Origin: Paragorgia papillata
Taxonomy: Eukaryota > Cnidaria > Anthozoa > Scleralcyonacea > Coralliidae
NCBI GenBank assembly: GCA_035771165.1
Contig: JAWNZC010000222.1
Location: forward strand, 62,001 to 126,000
Reading direction: 5' to 3'
Length of the DNA stretch: 64,000 nt
Shown here: piece after piece, positions 1 to 11,339 of the stretch
How the letters are laid out: the number at the start of each line of letters is the position of its first letter
Numbering within the stretch: position 1 is the first letter of the stretch
Translations under genes and position numbers: made by a program
The notes under the pieces: generated by a model
Seen by the model: the letters and a program-made list of their open reading frames with translations, nothing else
What the model was told of the DNA's origin: nothing
The model's database searches: none

Positions 1-300
1 GATGCAAGATGCAAGACAAGATGCAAAATGCAAGACAAGATGCAAGATGCAAGACAAGACAAGATGCAAGACAAGACAAAATGCAAGACAAGACAAGACA
101 AAATGCAAGACAAGATGCAAGACAAAACAAGATGCAAGACAAGACAAGATGCAAGACAAGACAAGACAAGACAAAATACAAGACAAGATGGAAGACAAGA
201 CAAGATGGAAGACAAGACAAGATGCAAGACAAGACAAGACAAAATGCAAGACAAGACAAGACAAAATCCAAGACAAGATGCAAGACAAGACAAGATGCAA
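1..300. repeat. CAAGA/TGCAA pentamer microsatellite
   Basis: Simple repeat built from 5-base words (CAAGA, TGCAA, CAAAA) with irregular order. It begins at the window edge, so its full length is unknown. ORFs across it lack stops only because the words lack stop codons in these frames. Confidence 0.95.
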
Positions 301-950
301 TATATAGATATCTATTTATACATAGGTATAGTGCATAAAATAGGTATAAATTGTTGTTTTCTACAGTACTTACTTGTCTATACTTGTAAATATCTTTCTG
401 TCTCTATGTTTGGTGGAATATAGTTAAACTCTGGTCTAGAAATAACATATGAAAAGTTATGATACAAAATAAATTTACTTGCAAAATTACAATGCAGTAA
501 TTCAAATCAATCCAAATTACAATGCAAATGCATAACAATCCTGAGAAGTAAATTAGGCAAAGTGAGGCAAGACAAAATAATTAAGGCAAGGGAAGGGAGG
601 CAGTCCTTTAAAACTATAAACTGTTTTACCAAATACCAGACACTGCCAGATAGCAGAATTTTACTGGATACTGCCCACTGGGCACCAATACCCAGATCTG
701 GCACATCTCTAAAAACTTTACAATATACTTATACAGAACAACATTATATAAAAATCATCTTTAATAATTTATAAATAAGTCACATTTAAAATAAACATAT
801 TTTTCTACTTACTTGTTAAATAGTTAGTAGAATAAAATTATATTTTTCTGTATTTTTGTTTGGTTCTAACCTAATAAATTACATGAAAATTTAAGATATT
901 GAAATAGAGTGACTTGCAAAGTTACAGTAATATTTTCAAAATAATGTATT
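301..950. other. AT-rich spacer, nothing recognised
   Basis: Non-repetitive AT-rich sequence between two pentamer arrays. Phrases such as the one near 395-420 (TCTGTCTCTATGTTTGGTGG) recur in variant form near 2594-2612, suggesting both spacers are copies of one parent unit that carries the microsatellites. No gene is supported. Confidence 0.6.
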
Positions 951-1450
951 TCAATGCAATGCACTCCAATACAATGCATGTAATACAATGCAATGTAATG
1001 CAAAACAATGCAAAACAATGCAACGCAATACAATGCAATCTGACACAGTCCTCATTACAATGCAATAAATGTTGATAGACTGCAAAACTATACAATACAA
1101 AACTTTACAACACTTCAATACAATGCAATAACAATAAAAAACAATGCAGTACAGTACAGTAAAGTACAAATAAAATACAGTGTAGTGAAGTACTGTGTAG
1201 TGCAGTGCAATACAGTGCAGTGCAGTACAGTACAGTACAGCACAGTACAATACAATACAATACAATACAATACAATACAATACAATACAATACAATACAA
1301 TACAGTGCAGTACAGTGCAGTGCAGTGCAGTGCAGTACAATACAATACAGTACAATACAGTGCAGTACAATACAGTGCAGTGCAGTAGAGTACAATACAA
1401 TACAGTGCAGTGCAGTGCAGTACAATACAGTGCAGTGCAGTACAGTATTA
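951..1450. repeat. TACAA/TGCAG pentamer microsatellite
   Basis: Array of 5-base words CAATA, CAGTA and CAGTG. Pure TACAA runs lie at about 1246-1301 and TGCAG-rich blocks on both sides. It is the second of three adjacent pentamer domains. Confidence 0.95.
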
Positions 1451-1555
1451 GTACAATATTATAAAAATGATTTATTCAATTATAAATAGGTATTAAATAG
1501 GTATGATATAAGCAGCACTTAAAAGATAAATGCTTGAAAATTTACTATATAATAC

Positions 1556-2335
1556 AATATTACAATGCAATGGAATGCAATGAATTGCATTGCAATGCAA
1601 TGAGCAATACAATACAATACAATACAATACAATACAACACAACACAACACAACACAACACAACACAACACAACACAACACAACACAACACAACACAACAC
1701 AACACAACACAACAGCACAGCACAGCACAGCACAGCACAGCACAACACAACACAACACAACACAACACAACACAACACAGGACAACACAACACAACACAG
1801 CACAGCACAAAACAACACAGCACAAAACAACACAGCACAACACAACACAACACAACACAGCACAGCACAACACAGCACAGCACAACACAGCACAGCACAA
1901 CACAGCACACACAACACAGCACACACAACACAGCACACACAGCACAGCACAACACAGCACAACACAGCACAACACAGCACAGCACACACAGCACAACACA
2001 ACACAGCACATCACAGCACAGCACAACACAGCACAGCACAGCACAGCACAACACAGCACAGCACAGCACAACACAACACAGCACAGCACAGCACAACACA
2101 GCACAGCACAGCACAGCACAACACAACACAGCACATCACAGCACAGCACATCACAGCACAGCACGGCACAGCACAACACAGCACAACACAACACAGCACA
2201 GCACAACACAGCACACACAACACAGCACACACAATACAACACAGCAAAACACAGCACACACAATACAATACACAATACAGCACACACACACAATACAATA
2301 CAATACAATATACAATACAGCTCTCTGCAATACAA
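1556..2335. repeat. ACAAC/ACAGC pentamer microsatellite
   Basis: Array of CAATA, CAACA and CAGCA words. Occasional CACACA slips break the 5-base register. The long Cys/Leu/Val or Thr/Gln/His/Asn reading frames here are artefacts of a stop-free pentamer. Confidence 0.95.
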
Positions 2336-3615
2336 TGCAAAGAGAATGTTTATACCTTTTAAGACACTGTAAAACTATACAAAATAATAAAATAAATATT
2401 TACAATAGTGCAATACATTCAAACAAAACATTTGAATATAATTCAATACAGTACAACAGTATAAACACCATCTTAAATAATGCATCACCTATAAAAAGTA
2501 TTATATAGGTATGAGATTAGCTGCACTTAAAAATAAACAAATTGTTTCTTTCTACTTACTTACTTGTCTTATTTAGTTGGTAGAATATCTTTCTGTCTTT
2601 ATGTTTGGTGTTCTATAGTTAAGTTCTGGCCGAAAAAAGGAATTGAGAAAGCCTTGATAAGCTTATATAAACTTTTATTTATAAAACAAGGGTTGCAAAG
2701 AGTAACCACAAAAAGTTTTAACTTACAAAATACATTTATAAAATACAAAAACTAGTAACGATTTAACTTGTTTTTACATGCCAAACTTAGATATTTGATG
2801 TATGGGTCAAACACTGTCAAAATTTATATTTTTCGAAGACTTCGAAGATACAAACGCTATTTATCCTGCTGTAGAATACTGGAATTTAATCCAAGATACA
2901 GAATACTATTACTAATAGTTCACACTCCTTCAGTTTACTAACCTCTTTTTATCAAAGCAACGTGATTTCTTCAATTTTTTGGCGTCGTTTGTCGTGATCA
3001 ATCTTCGTTTTCAGTTTTTGTTTGTACAGTGCCGTCACTGCAGTGTTTAACAAGCTTTTTCGACGTCAAAAATCCACATATTCAGACAAATAGTACGGGA
3101 TAAACAACAGAGGTTTCCTAAGGTACCACTTTGGTGACAAATGATGGCGTTTTTTGTAGATTTTCACTATAAAAAGATGGATTTTTTCCTTGTGTCCATT
3201 CAGAGTAAACCAACCCGCCATCTTCTTGCTTGAATTAGTGTGTTTTAGCGGGAAATTTCTTGAGATATGATTGGCCAATAAAACTATGAACAAGGCTCCG
3301 ACTTTAATCCGACGACTTCCGATGACGCATCGATAAAAACATCGAATTATGAAAGCACTGCCGCAAAAAGTATTTAGGTTTTTTAGCATACTTTTTCATA
3401 TTTAGGCAAATGCCTTTCTGTAGAAGCTTGTGTATAATCATGTTTTAAGCATTCGTGTTGTTTCTCGATGAGCGCGGGTGCTCTAGGATACAGGCTATAT
3501 AGGGTATCCTCTTGGTAGGATACGTTACAATTTTTGTCATTCTAAGTCTAGAACATAGGGTTATATTTTTTTGGTCGAACAAAAAGCATGTTTTCGGTTT
3601 TTGTTATCTGAATGA
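2336..3615. other. Non-repetitive spacer with possible host-like segment
   Basis: AT-rich sequence, less biased around 2950-3400 where CG dinucleotides appear. A minus-strand ORF at 3066-3389 (107 codons) contains an internal Met followed by AGWFTLNGHKEK. I do not recognise it and see no supporting domain, so it is not called as a gene. It could be a first exon or chance. Confidence 0.4.
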
Positions 3616-3624
3616 ACAAGGCAC

Positions 3625-3767
3625 TGTTGATTAATTGTTATTGATTAATTAATTAATTAGTTAGTTTGATTGATCAATGATTGATTGTTCGATTGATTGA
3701 TTGATTGATTGACTAATTGTTTAATTAATTGTTGTTTGAATGAATGAATGATTGATTGATTGACTAC

Positions 3768-3811
<44 letters not shown>

Positions 3812-3812
3812 G
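3625..3812. repeat. TGAT tetranucleotide repeat
   Basis: Imperfect (TGAT)n with AATT interruptions, most regular at about 3754-3810. Flanked by plain AT-rich DNA. Confidence 0.9.
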
Positions 3813-4575
3813 TTTTATTCAATTTTACGCTATATATTTGCAACGGTGGGAAAGTTGTGCAAATTTAACTACAAATTTGCTTTTTAAATTGACATGAGCA
3901 AATTCATTAGTAAAATTTCGCAAAGTTACAAAACAGCAAAATGTAATTAGCACTTATAATAGCTAATAAGAATTGGCCGTACATATATTTTAAAACTACC
4001 AGATCTATTTAGGTTTGAAGTCTTAATTTTTTCAAGAGTAACTAAAGACAAAAAAATTAAAAGACAAAGAACTAGCGTAATCAAGTGTTGGTGAGACCAC
4101 AACATGTATAATAAACATATATCTCATTTAATGGTTGAACTGATTATACAGGCAGATAATTACTCGTTTTTCTAATTTTTACTTCTTTCAGATAGGATCG
4201 AGATTGGTGAAAGACCTGCTCGTATTATATGTAAAAAAACATCACATAATTCAGTTAAATCTCTATTTAGCCGACGTTGCAATACGTTTAAATTTGGGAC
4301 CTAGTTTCAGTATCTGCTTACCGATGTTCACGCTTAAAAAAGCGCTATTAAACTGTGGTGAACTGTAGTGCATGCAAACAGGTTTTCGCTTGTATGAGAA
4401 TATCGATCAATAGAGGTTCCTAACAAACAACTATACAAGAGATGCCCATGTTTTAATTGTCGACAAAATATTCTTATACAGGTGTATCGTTTTTATCTCA
4501 AAAGAACGCGCTCAGCCTAATCAGATTCTGATCATTTACTAAGTTCGTCAAGCTTTGATCAAAACATCCTAAAAA
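3813..4575. other. AT-rich spacer
   Basis: No gene recognised. The stretch near 3835-3965 (TTGCAACGG, GCAAATTCATTAGTAAAATT) is repeated in diverged form at 4618-4720, so part of the spacer is a dispersed or locally duplicated repeat. Confidence 0.5.
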
Positions 4576-4965
4576 TTGTACTTTTATAGAAGACGGTCCA
4601 AACTTCAGTTTTACAATAAATTTGCAACGGCGTCAAAGTTAGCAAATTTAATGACGAATTTGCATTAAAAATTGACGTGAGCAAATTCATTAGTAAAATT
4701 TTGCAAAGTTACAAACAGTAAAGTTGAATAAACTATTGTGCAAAGTCGTGCAAATTTCAAAACAAATTTGCTTTAAATTTACCCTCGTAGGCAAATTTAT
4801 TTGCAAATTTGGTAACTAATTTGCAAATGCGCAAATTCATATGCAAAGTCGTTGCAAATTTATCGGAATGCAAATTCAAAACACGCCATTAGCAAATTAC
4901 ATGCAAATTTAGTTTAACAAATTTGCAAATTATTTGCAAATGTGCAAATTTATCGCAATTTCATT
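4576..4965. repeat. GCAAATTT-rich degenerate repeat
   Basis: Dense, irregularly spaced copies of the word GCAAATTT and its partly palindromic relatives (AAATTTGCAAAT), with no fixed period. It abuts the 3' end of the LRR-coding segment. Confidence 0.7.
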
Positions 4966-5309
4966 TTTTCGTCCCGTGACAGTTCCTCATATTCAGCTTT
5001 CTTAAATTCTTTAATTTAGAAATTGAAAATGGCAGCTTACCAAGGTTGGCGTTGACGGAAAGGTTCAGATCTTCTAAATTAACGCAATTCTTGAGACCAT
5101 CCGGGAAGTTTTCAAGACTGCAGTCTGACATATCGAGCTTTCTTAAATTCTTTAATTTAGCAAATGAAAATGGCAGCTTACCAAGGTTGGCGTTGCCGCA
5201 AAGGTTCAGATCTTCTAAATTAACGCAATTGTCGAGACCATCCGGGAATTTTTCAAGACTACTGCTCGACATATCCAGCTTTCTTAAATTCTTTAATTTG
5301 CCACTCATT
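4961..5309 (-). CDS. Leucine-rich-repeat exon (partial gene)
   Basis: Minus-strand reading frame of about 115 residues made of alternating 23-24-residue LRRs of the form LKNLRKLDMS-CSLE-FPDGL-NCVNLEDLNL-NANLGKLP. The conserved Leu, Phe-Pro and Asn positions are typical of LRR solenoids. At DNA level the unit is a roughly 140-bp tandem duplication (5046-5180 versus 5185-5320). A plausible 3' splice acceptor (pyrimidines then CAG) lies just upstream of the first Met at about 5310, so this is probably one exon of a larger LRR protein. No NACHT, TIR, kinase or ROC-COR domain is visible nearby. The frame ends after RNCHGTKK. It is either a real exon or a detached fragment of an LRR gene; a function cannot be assigned. 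Confidence 0.6.
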
Positions 5310-5469
5310 CTGAAGACTTAATTTCAGCGACACAAAATATGATTTCTTGAATGTTAACTGCTATCCGTATTCTTGACAAACCTCAATGTATTTATAAAAG
5401 TAAAAATAATCATCATAAACTTAATTGTGAAAGGCAAATTAATTACAACAAGAAAAAAAATATGTTGCT

Positions 5470-7185
5470 TTCCAGGAACTGTACTTTAGAATGAAATTTG
5501 AACTGGATTTTGACTGTACTTTGAAATGAAATTTGAACTGGATTTTGACCGTACTTTGAAATGAAATTTGAACTGGATTTTGACTGTACTTTGGAATGAA
5601 AGTTGGATTGGATTTTGACTGTATTTTGGAATGAAAGTTGCACTGGATTTTGACTGTACTTTGAAATGAAATTTCAACTGGAGTTTGACTGTACTTTGGA
5701 ATGAAATTTGAACTGGATTTTGACTGTACTTTGAAATGAAAGTTGCAATGGATTTTGACTGTACTTTGGAATGAAAGTTGCACCGGATTTTGACTGTACT
5801 TTGGAATGAAATTGGACTGGAGTTTGACTGTACTTTGGAATGAAATTTGAACTGGAGTTTGACTGTACTTTGGAATGAAAGTTGCACTGGATTTTGACTG
5901 TACTTTGGAATGAAAATTGGACTGGATGTTTGACTGTACTTTGGAATGAAATTGGAACCGGAGTTTGACTGTACTTTGGAATGAATGTTGCACTGGATTT
6001 CGACTGTACTTTGAAATGAAAGTTGCATTGGATTTTGACTGTACTTTGGAATGAAAGATGCACTGGATTTTGACTGTACTTTGGAATGAAAATTGGACTG
6101 GATGTTTGACTGTACTTTGGAATGAAATTTGAACTGGAGTTTGACTGTACTTTGGAAAGAAGGTTGCACTGGATGTTGTACTGTACCTTGGAATGAAAGT
6201 TGCACTGGTCTTTGACTGTAGTTTGGAATGAACGTTGAACTGGATTTTGAACTGTACTGAATGTTGAATGTTGGATTTGATGTTTGACTGTACTTTGGAA
6301 TGAAAGTTTGATTGGATGTTTGACTGTACTTTGGAATGAATGTTGGATTTGATGTTTGACTGTACTTCGGAATGAACGTTGAACTAGATGATGTACTGTA
6401 CTTTGAAATGAACGTTGGACTGGTCTTTGACTGTAGTTTGGAATGAACGTTGAACTGGATGTTGAAATGTACTGAATGTTGAATGTTGGATTTAATGTTT
6501 GACTGTACTTTGGAATGAAATTTGAACTGGATTTTGACTGTACTTTGAAATGAAAGTTGCACTGGATTTTGACTGTACTTTGAAATGAAAGTTGCATTGG
6601 ATTTTGACTGTACTTTGGAATGAAAATTGGACTGGATGTTTGACTGTACTTTGGAGTGAAAATTGGACTGGATGTTTGACTGTACTTTGGAATGAAATTT
6701 GAACTGGAGTTTGACTGTACTTTGGAATGAAAGTTGCACTGGATTTTGACTGTACTTTGGAAAGAAGGTTGCACTGGATGTTGTACTGTACTTTGGAATG
6801 AAAGTTGCACTGGTCTTTGACTGTAGTTTGGAATGAACGTTGAACTGGATGTTGAACTGTACTGAATGTTGAATGTTGGATTTGATGTTTGACTGTACTT
6901 TGGAATGAAAGTTGGATTGGATGTTTGACTGTACTTTGGAATGAATGTTGGATATGCTGTTTGACTGTACTTCGGAATGAACGTTGAACTAGATGTTATA
7001 CTGTACTTTGGAATGAACGTTGGACGGGATGTTTGACTGTACTTTGGAATTGATCATTGGACTGGATGTTTGACTGTACTTTGGAATGAAAGTTGGACTT
7101 TATGTTTGACTGTAGTTTGGAATGAAAGTTAGATTGGATTTTTGAACGTACTTTGGAGTAGAGGTTCTCCTAAATGTTTGATTAC
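5470..7185. repeat. 35-bp minisatellite array
   Basis: About 49 tandem copies of a 35-36-bp unit containing GACTGTACTTTGGAATGAAA followed by a variable TTG-ACTGGAT segment. Copies differ at few positions, and a higher-order pattern repeats around 6170-6480 and 6770-7010 (units with CTGAATGTTGAATG). The array decays into single variants by 7240. Minus-strand frames through it are open because the unit lacks stops in all three minus frames. Confidence 0.95.
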
Positions 7186-7595
7186 TTTAGAATGGAGTTT
7201 GAACAGGACGTGACTGGATGTTTGAATAAATACTTGTCTGAACTTTGGATTGGTCTTTGGATTGATCTTTGAATTGGACGCTGGACTATACTTTGGAATG
7301 CAATTTGTAGTTTGGGCAGGACTTTGGATTGAACTTTGGACAGTACTTTCTGCTAGGTTTTGGACTGGACTGGTCTGGACTTTCGACTTGACTTTGAACA
7401 GGAATCTGGACTGGACTGCAGACCTAAGGCCAACAAAAGCCCTAACCCCAATCAGTATGCAATTTATGGTCTTAATAATAATAGGCTAACCTAACTCACT
7501 GGTAAGTTACATGTATATAGAAAGTAAGAGAGAAGATCAGGTTACTGAATACACTAAATACCAGAGTCTGTTTTAGTTGGTTTTTTTTAATTTTC
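7186..7595. other. Decayed minisatellite edge and spacer
   Basis: To about 7430 the sequence keeps scattered TTTGGA, ACTGGA and GGACTTT words, so it is a degenerate edge of the 35-bp array. Beyond that nothing is recognised. Confidence 0.5.
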
Positions 7596-7752
7596 ATAAG
7601 TAATAACATGGCATTGAAGTTGATTAGTGATTAAATGTACCCGAAAGCCGAGGAGGTTCAGTAAAAGTCCTGATGGTGAAACCCGAGGCTTGAGGGACAT
7701 TTAATTATTAATCAACAGAAATGCCATGCTATCACTTTGTAATATTACGGTT
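7596..7752. mobile_element. Small foldback/MITE
   Basis: Inverted arms around TAAGTAATAACATGGCATT and its partner near 7725-7745 (AATGCCATG), with a GTGATTAAAT/ATTTAATTAT inner pair. The outer word TAAGTAATAACATG and the following TTTGTAATATTA match the foldback family at 10709, 35301 and 61786, so it is a shorter relative. Confidence 0.6.
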
Positions 7753-7899
7753 TCCGAAGAAGAACGAAAGTAAAACAAGAACGCTTTTGTTGCAATCAAC
7801 AACTTCAAAGTCAATAAATTATTGAGTTGTGATTAATACTAATGGGAATTCGATAAGTGCTCACTTCATGTATTTGTTAGTTATTATATGCATAAGCGA

Positions 7900-8170
7900 A
7901 CTTTGAGGTAAACATTAGGTAGGATTAGTTACTAATCGTACCTAATGCATAAAGATTAGGTGTGATTAGTTACTAATCTTATATAATCTTTATGCATCAG
8001 GTTATTTAGAGATATCAAATGTTCTTGTGGGAACAATGAAAACCGAGGTGGCCGTGATATGTATGCGTTTTCATAGCGTTTTTATATTGTTCTCGGTCCT
8101 CAGCGGAGCAGAAAACAATGGTCTCATTACCTGAAACAATATGAAAACGCTGGGAAAACGTATACGTGTG
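7900..8170. mobile_element. Palindromic/MITE-like segments
   Basis: Two small inverted structures. At 7915-7995 the word GATTAGTTACTAATC occurs twice within a larger palindrome ending in ATAATCTTTATGCAT. At 8055-8160, GTATGCGTTTTCATAGCG pairs with CGCTGGGAAAACGTATAC. Both look like non-autonomous elements. No coding sequence. Confidence 0.5.
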
Positions 8171-8555
8171 GATGTGGCCTAAGATGCTAGGACGACGACG
8201 GCGGGTTAAAACGCAAAATAAGTTTTACAATTTAAAGAAGTCACAGTTAACTGACTATTATACTTGATATTTGAAGCTAGTTTAATGCCTTCCAAAACGC
8301 CATCAGTATTGCTAAAATGATTGTAGTGTCTGTATTGAAGTCAATCTGAAGCAACAGTTCTCATCTTTTAGCCGTCGACGGCGTCCTGAAGACGTGAAAA
8401 TGTTCTGTGTGGCGTTGTATAAAGAACGAGGACGGTGTTGAGATTACTCTTGGATCTAAAATTATTCAGTCTCTTTGTTTTGCAAAAAGAATTCTTTTGT
8501 TTAAAGGACGTCGTCGTTGAGGTTGACGTCGTAGATCTTAAAGTCCCTATTATTT
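8171..8555. mobile_element. Harbinger-like MITE candidate
   Basis: The right edge reads TAGATCTTAAAGTCCCTAT, very close to the terminal ACTTTAAGAT of the Harbinger element at 14416-17944. The left edge has an opposing AGGACGACGACGG motif. GACGTCGTCGTTGAGG near 8507 is the inverted partner. The interior is non-coding. Confidence 0.45.
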
Positions 8556-8589
8556 AATTAAAAGCATGTGTACCGTCATTGCACTTAAA

Positions 8590-9050
8590 GTACTTATGAA
8601 ACGAAAATTAATTTTGTCTTATTTGAAAGAACACTTTAAATGGTAGAGTAACATCTTTTTCAGTTTTTCGTTTCCTTGCTTCGTTCTTGAGATATTTTAG
8701 TTTGTTTGATATGCAAATTAAATATTTTAACGTCACATGTGCATAATGAGTTATTGAAAAAAGTTATATATCTTTGCTATTAATATCAAATATAATAATC
8801 ACTTGAAGATCTACATGTTTAGTGTTGTGCATCCACATGCTTCATTCAAATTAATTTGGTTTGATAATAGAAAAGATATCTAACCTTCTCCAATAGCTCA
8901 TTATGCATCTACGACGTCAATATATTTAATTTGCATATCAAACAAACTAAAATATCTCAAAAACAAAGCAAGGAAACGAAAAACTGCAAAAGATGTTACT
9001 CTATAATTTGAAGTGTTCTTTCAAATAAGACAAACTTTAATTTTAACATA
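8590..9050. mobile_element. Foldback element with long inverted arms
   Basis: Left arm 8590-8760 and right arm 8885-9040 are inverted copies. For example GTTTGTTTGATATGCAAAT at 8700 pairs with ATTTGCATATCAAACAAAC at 8930, and the AGTAACATCTTTTTCAG/TGCAAAAGATGTTACT parts also pair. Related single arms occur at about 29867-29960 and 51695-51850, so this is a dispersed family. No coding sequence. Confidence 0.8.
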
Positions 9051-9081
9051 AAAAGATATACTATAAATATTCCTTTTAGTA

Positions 9082-9551
9082 TTAAGAGGAGAATTTTTGA
9101 ATGAATGTCACGTATTTTCGGTGAAAAGTGCTCAAAACCCTAGAACTTTTGGCGTACCGCTCAAAATCTTCTTATTTTAGCATTCTTGTGTAGCCTATAG
9201 AATCAACAAACTTTTTATAAGCATTTGGGGGGTTGAAAAACATATCAAACGATAAAACAATCATAATTATGAAGGTAAGTATGCTACAAAAATGTTGAAT
9301 CCGCCATATTTATACAGTAATCAATGCAAAATTTGTTTTTGTTCAACTGACATTTTCTTTTTGGCGTATCCCTCACAATCTCTTTATTTTAGCTTTATTG
9401 TGTAGCTCATACAGTCAACAAACTTTTTAAGTACACGTGAGAGTTGAGAAACATATCAAAAGATAAAAAGATTTGATAATTATGAATGTAGATATGATCG
9501 GTAGAAATCAGTTTTGAGCGCATGTTACGCGACATAGAATTCTCCTCTTAA
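9082..9551. mobile_element. MITE with TTAA-type target site
   Basis: Terminal inverted repeat AAGAGGAGAATT (left) against AATTCTCCTCTT (right), flanked on both sides by TTAA. Inside are two diverged direct copies of about 125 bp (9150-9275 and 9355-9485) sharing TTGGCGTA, TTATTTTAGC, TCAACAAACTTTTT and AAACATATCAAA. The TTAA flank suggests a piggyBac-like mobiliser; that is inference. Confidence 0.75.
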
Positions 9552-9639
9552 CCAACTAGAAGGGTTGAATCAACAGGTGAAAAGCTAAGCAATAAATAAT
9601 AAGCATAGTGTTATCACAAATTTTCACTTTCATTTCAAA

Positions 9640-10195
9640 GTTCTTGTTGTTTAATTTGTTATTAAGGTCTTCGTATAGGTTTGTAGTGTCATTCCTATAA
9701 AGCGATCTCAATTCGTCAGGCCACGAAAATATATATGCCACGAAAATAAAATAGATATCGTTAGAAAGCTATTAATTTGTAGAATACAATGGTGTATTTG
9801 GTTTGGCGATAAACACAAACCGTTAATAGTTGCGAATTTATTAATTAAAACCAGAGGGCTTCACTCCGGGCGTTTCAAGTAAAAAGCGTTTCATTTTGTT
9901 CAAAATATTTTTTCGCAGTTCCATTCCGAGATAAATTTCCAACAAAACGGTGTCAGCGGTTTTTTATTTATTGCCTGGTTTAGAATTTATGACTTATTTT
10001 GTCCGAATGTTGGTCGAAAAACAGCATTTCCAACTTTGGTCGTGAATAAAATCGGCAAAACTCGACGTATGTCGACACCAATGTATTCTACAAATTAATA
10101 GCTTTCTAAGGATACTATTTTATTTTTGTGGCATAAATTCTGACGAATTGAGAGCGCTTTACAGAAATGACCCTGCAAACCTATACGAAGACCTT
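9640..10195. mobile_element. Foldback element with DELR-LYRND arms
   Basis: The segment at about 9652-9790 is the inverted complement of 10082-10194. Shared words are GGTCTTCGTATAGGTTTG and AATAGCTTTCTAA. Both arms can be read outward-to-inward as DELR(S/A)LYRND followed by NLYEDL. This may be a coding remnant or simply nucleotide conservation. The spacer (9791-10081) is unrecognised. Confidence 0.65.
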
Positions 10196-10475
10196 AAGCT
10201 TTTTTGCATTGCTTCTAAAGTGGTGACAAAATGCTTGAAATGCTATTTAGCAGACGTTAGATTTTTGTGTCTGCCTGATAAGGCAGGCATCATGTCATCG
10301 TGTATCTCGTATGTAAGGAAGGTGCGATTTTTGTTAGTCTATTCCACTATTGTCAAAAATCACACCTTCCTTCGTTTCCGGTTGGTTGGTCAACCTAATG
10401 GACCCTCCCACGGTTGAGAGCTATTTTGTTAATAGCGCGCTTGCTAAACTGATAAGTGACACCGGCCGTTCGTGT
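10196..10475. other. Spacer with short hairpins
   Basis: Contains the inverted pair AAGGAAGGTGCGATTTTTG / AAAAATCACACCTTCCTT at about 10315-10372, a probable small MITE. No gene recognised. Confidence 0.45.
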
Positions 10476-10476
10476 T

Positions 10477-11339
10477 AAGGCGGATTTCCAGTCCTCGCAC
10501 GAAGCAACTCGCAGCTCACTGCGAGTATTTTAGCGCTCGTGGCAGATAGTTGGAAATTTTGAACTGTATTTAACTCGCGGCAAGTACTCGCAGTAAATAA
10601 ACCAATCAAAACAAATTATGTCAAACTCGTTTGTAATTCATGAGGAAACTGCACAAAGGAAATCATTACCGTGTCGATGGTTAATTTGCATATGGATATT
10701 TTTTTATTATTATAAGTAATAACATGACTTGAGGGAAATTAGCGATTAAATTTCCCGCAAACGAGTCATGTTATTAGTTTGTAATATTATGATCACCGAG
10801 GAAAACTTTTGAGAATCTTACCGACAGGAAATTTACACAGCTGATCAGAGAAGTTGCATCTTATTTTTCCGTGCATGTTAACGAGGGAAAATATATGCAA
10901 GCGGGAAATTTAGAAGAAGACAAAAGATTTCTTTGTCTTCTAATTTTCCCTCATCAACATGCACGGGAAAATTAGAAGACAAAGGGAAAATTTCCCTCTT
11001 CCATGAGCAATGAGGGAAATAAGAGGTTTACATTGGCTCGGAGAATAAAAGAATCCGAGGCGATCATGGTATTAGATAAGTTAATCGAACTTTTGTCTCG
11101 ATTTTCTCTTAAAATACCGCTTTGTTTGAGATGCTATATCAAACACTCAGAAGAGTGCTTCATCAGGATCTACAAACACCTCGAAGTTTGTTCAAAAAGC
11201 TTGGCTATCGCTTCATCATGGAGTCTTGAAACCCTGCGAGTTATCGCAACGAGCTGCGTGTGGTGGAAATACTGTGGAAACCGTGCGAGTAGTCTCAGCG
11301 AGCTGCGAGTTGCTTCGTGCGAGGACTGGAAATCCGCCT
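10477..11339. mobile_element. Foldback DNA element, copy 1 (hit by a MITE)
   Basis: Ends are inverted copies of each other: AAGGCGGATTTCCAGTCCTC on the left, its complement at 11320-11339 on the right, each followed inward by GCACGAAGCAACTCGCAGCTC. It contains the nested foldback element at 10709-11074. Copy 2 starts immediately at 11340 in opposite orientation. Confidence 0.75.
10709..11074 (+). mobile_element. TAATAACATGACTT foldback family, copy A
   Basis: Starts with ATAAGTAATAACATGACTTG and ends with GATCATGGTATTA, like the copies at 35301-35746 and (inverted) 61786-62193. Internal hairpins use GGGAAAATTAGAAGACAAAG and its complement. The neighbouring inverted element at 11340-11790 lacks it, giving the pre-insertion layout. 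Non-coding. Confidence 0.85.

Noticed and set aside
1493..2508. Long ORFs in the pentamer arrays (up to 324 codons)
   Set aside because: They are translations of stop-free pentamers; all frames give two- to four-residue low-complexity strings.
3066..3389. 107-residue minus ORF
   Set aside because: No recognisable domain; the internal Met segment looks protein-like but is unsupported.
5439..6810. Minus-strand ORFs of 184, 378 and 417 codons
   Set aside because: They come from the 35-bp minisatellite. Overlapping frames are equally open and no domain is present.
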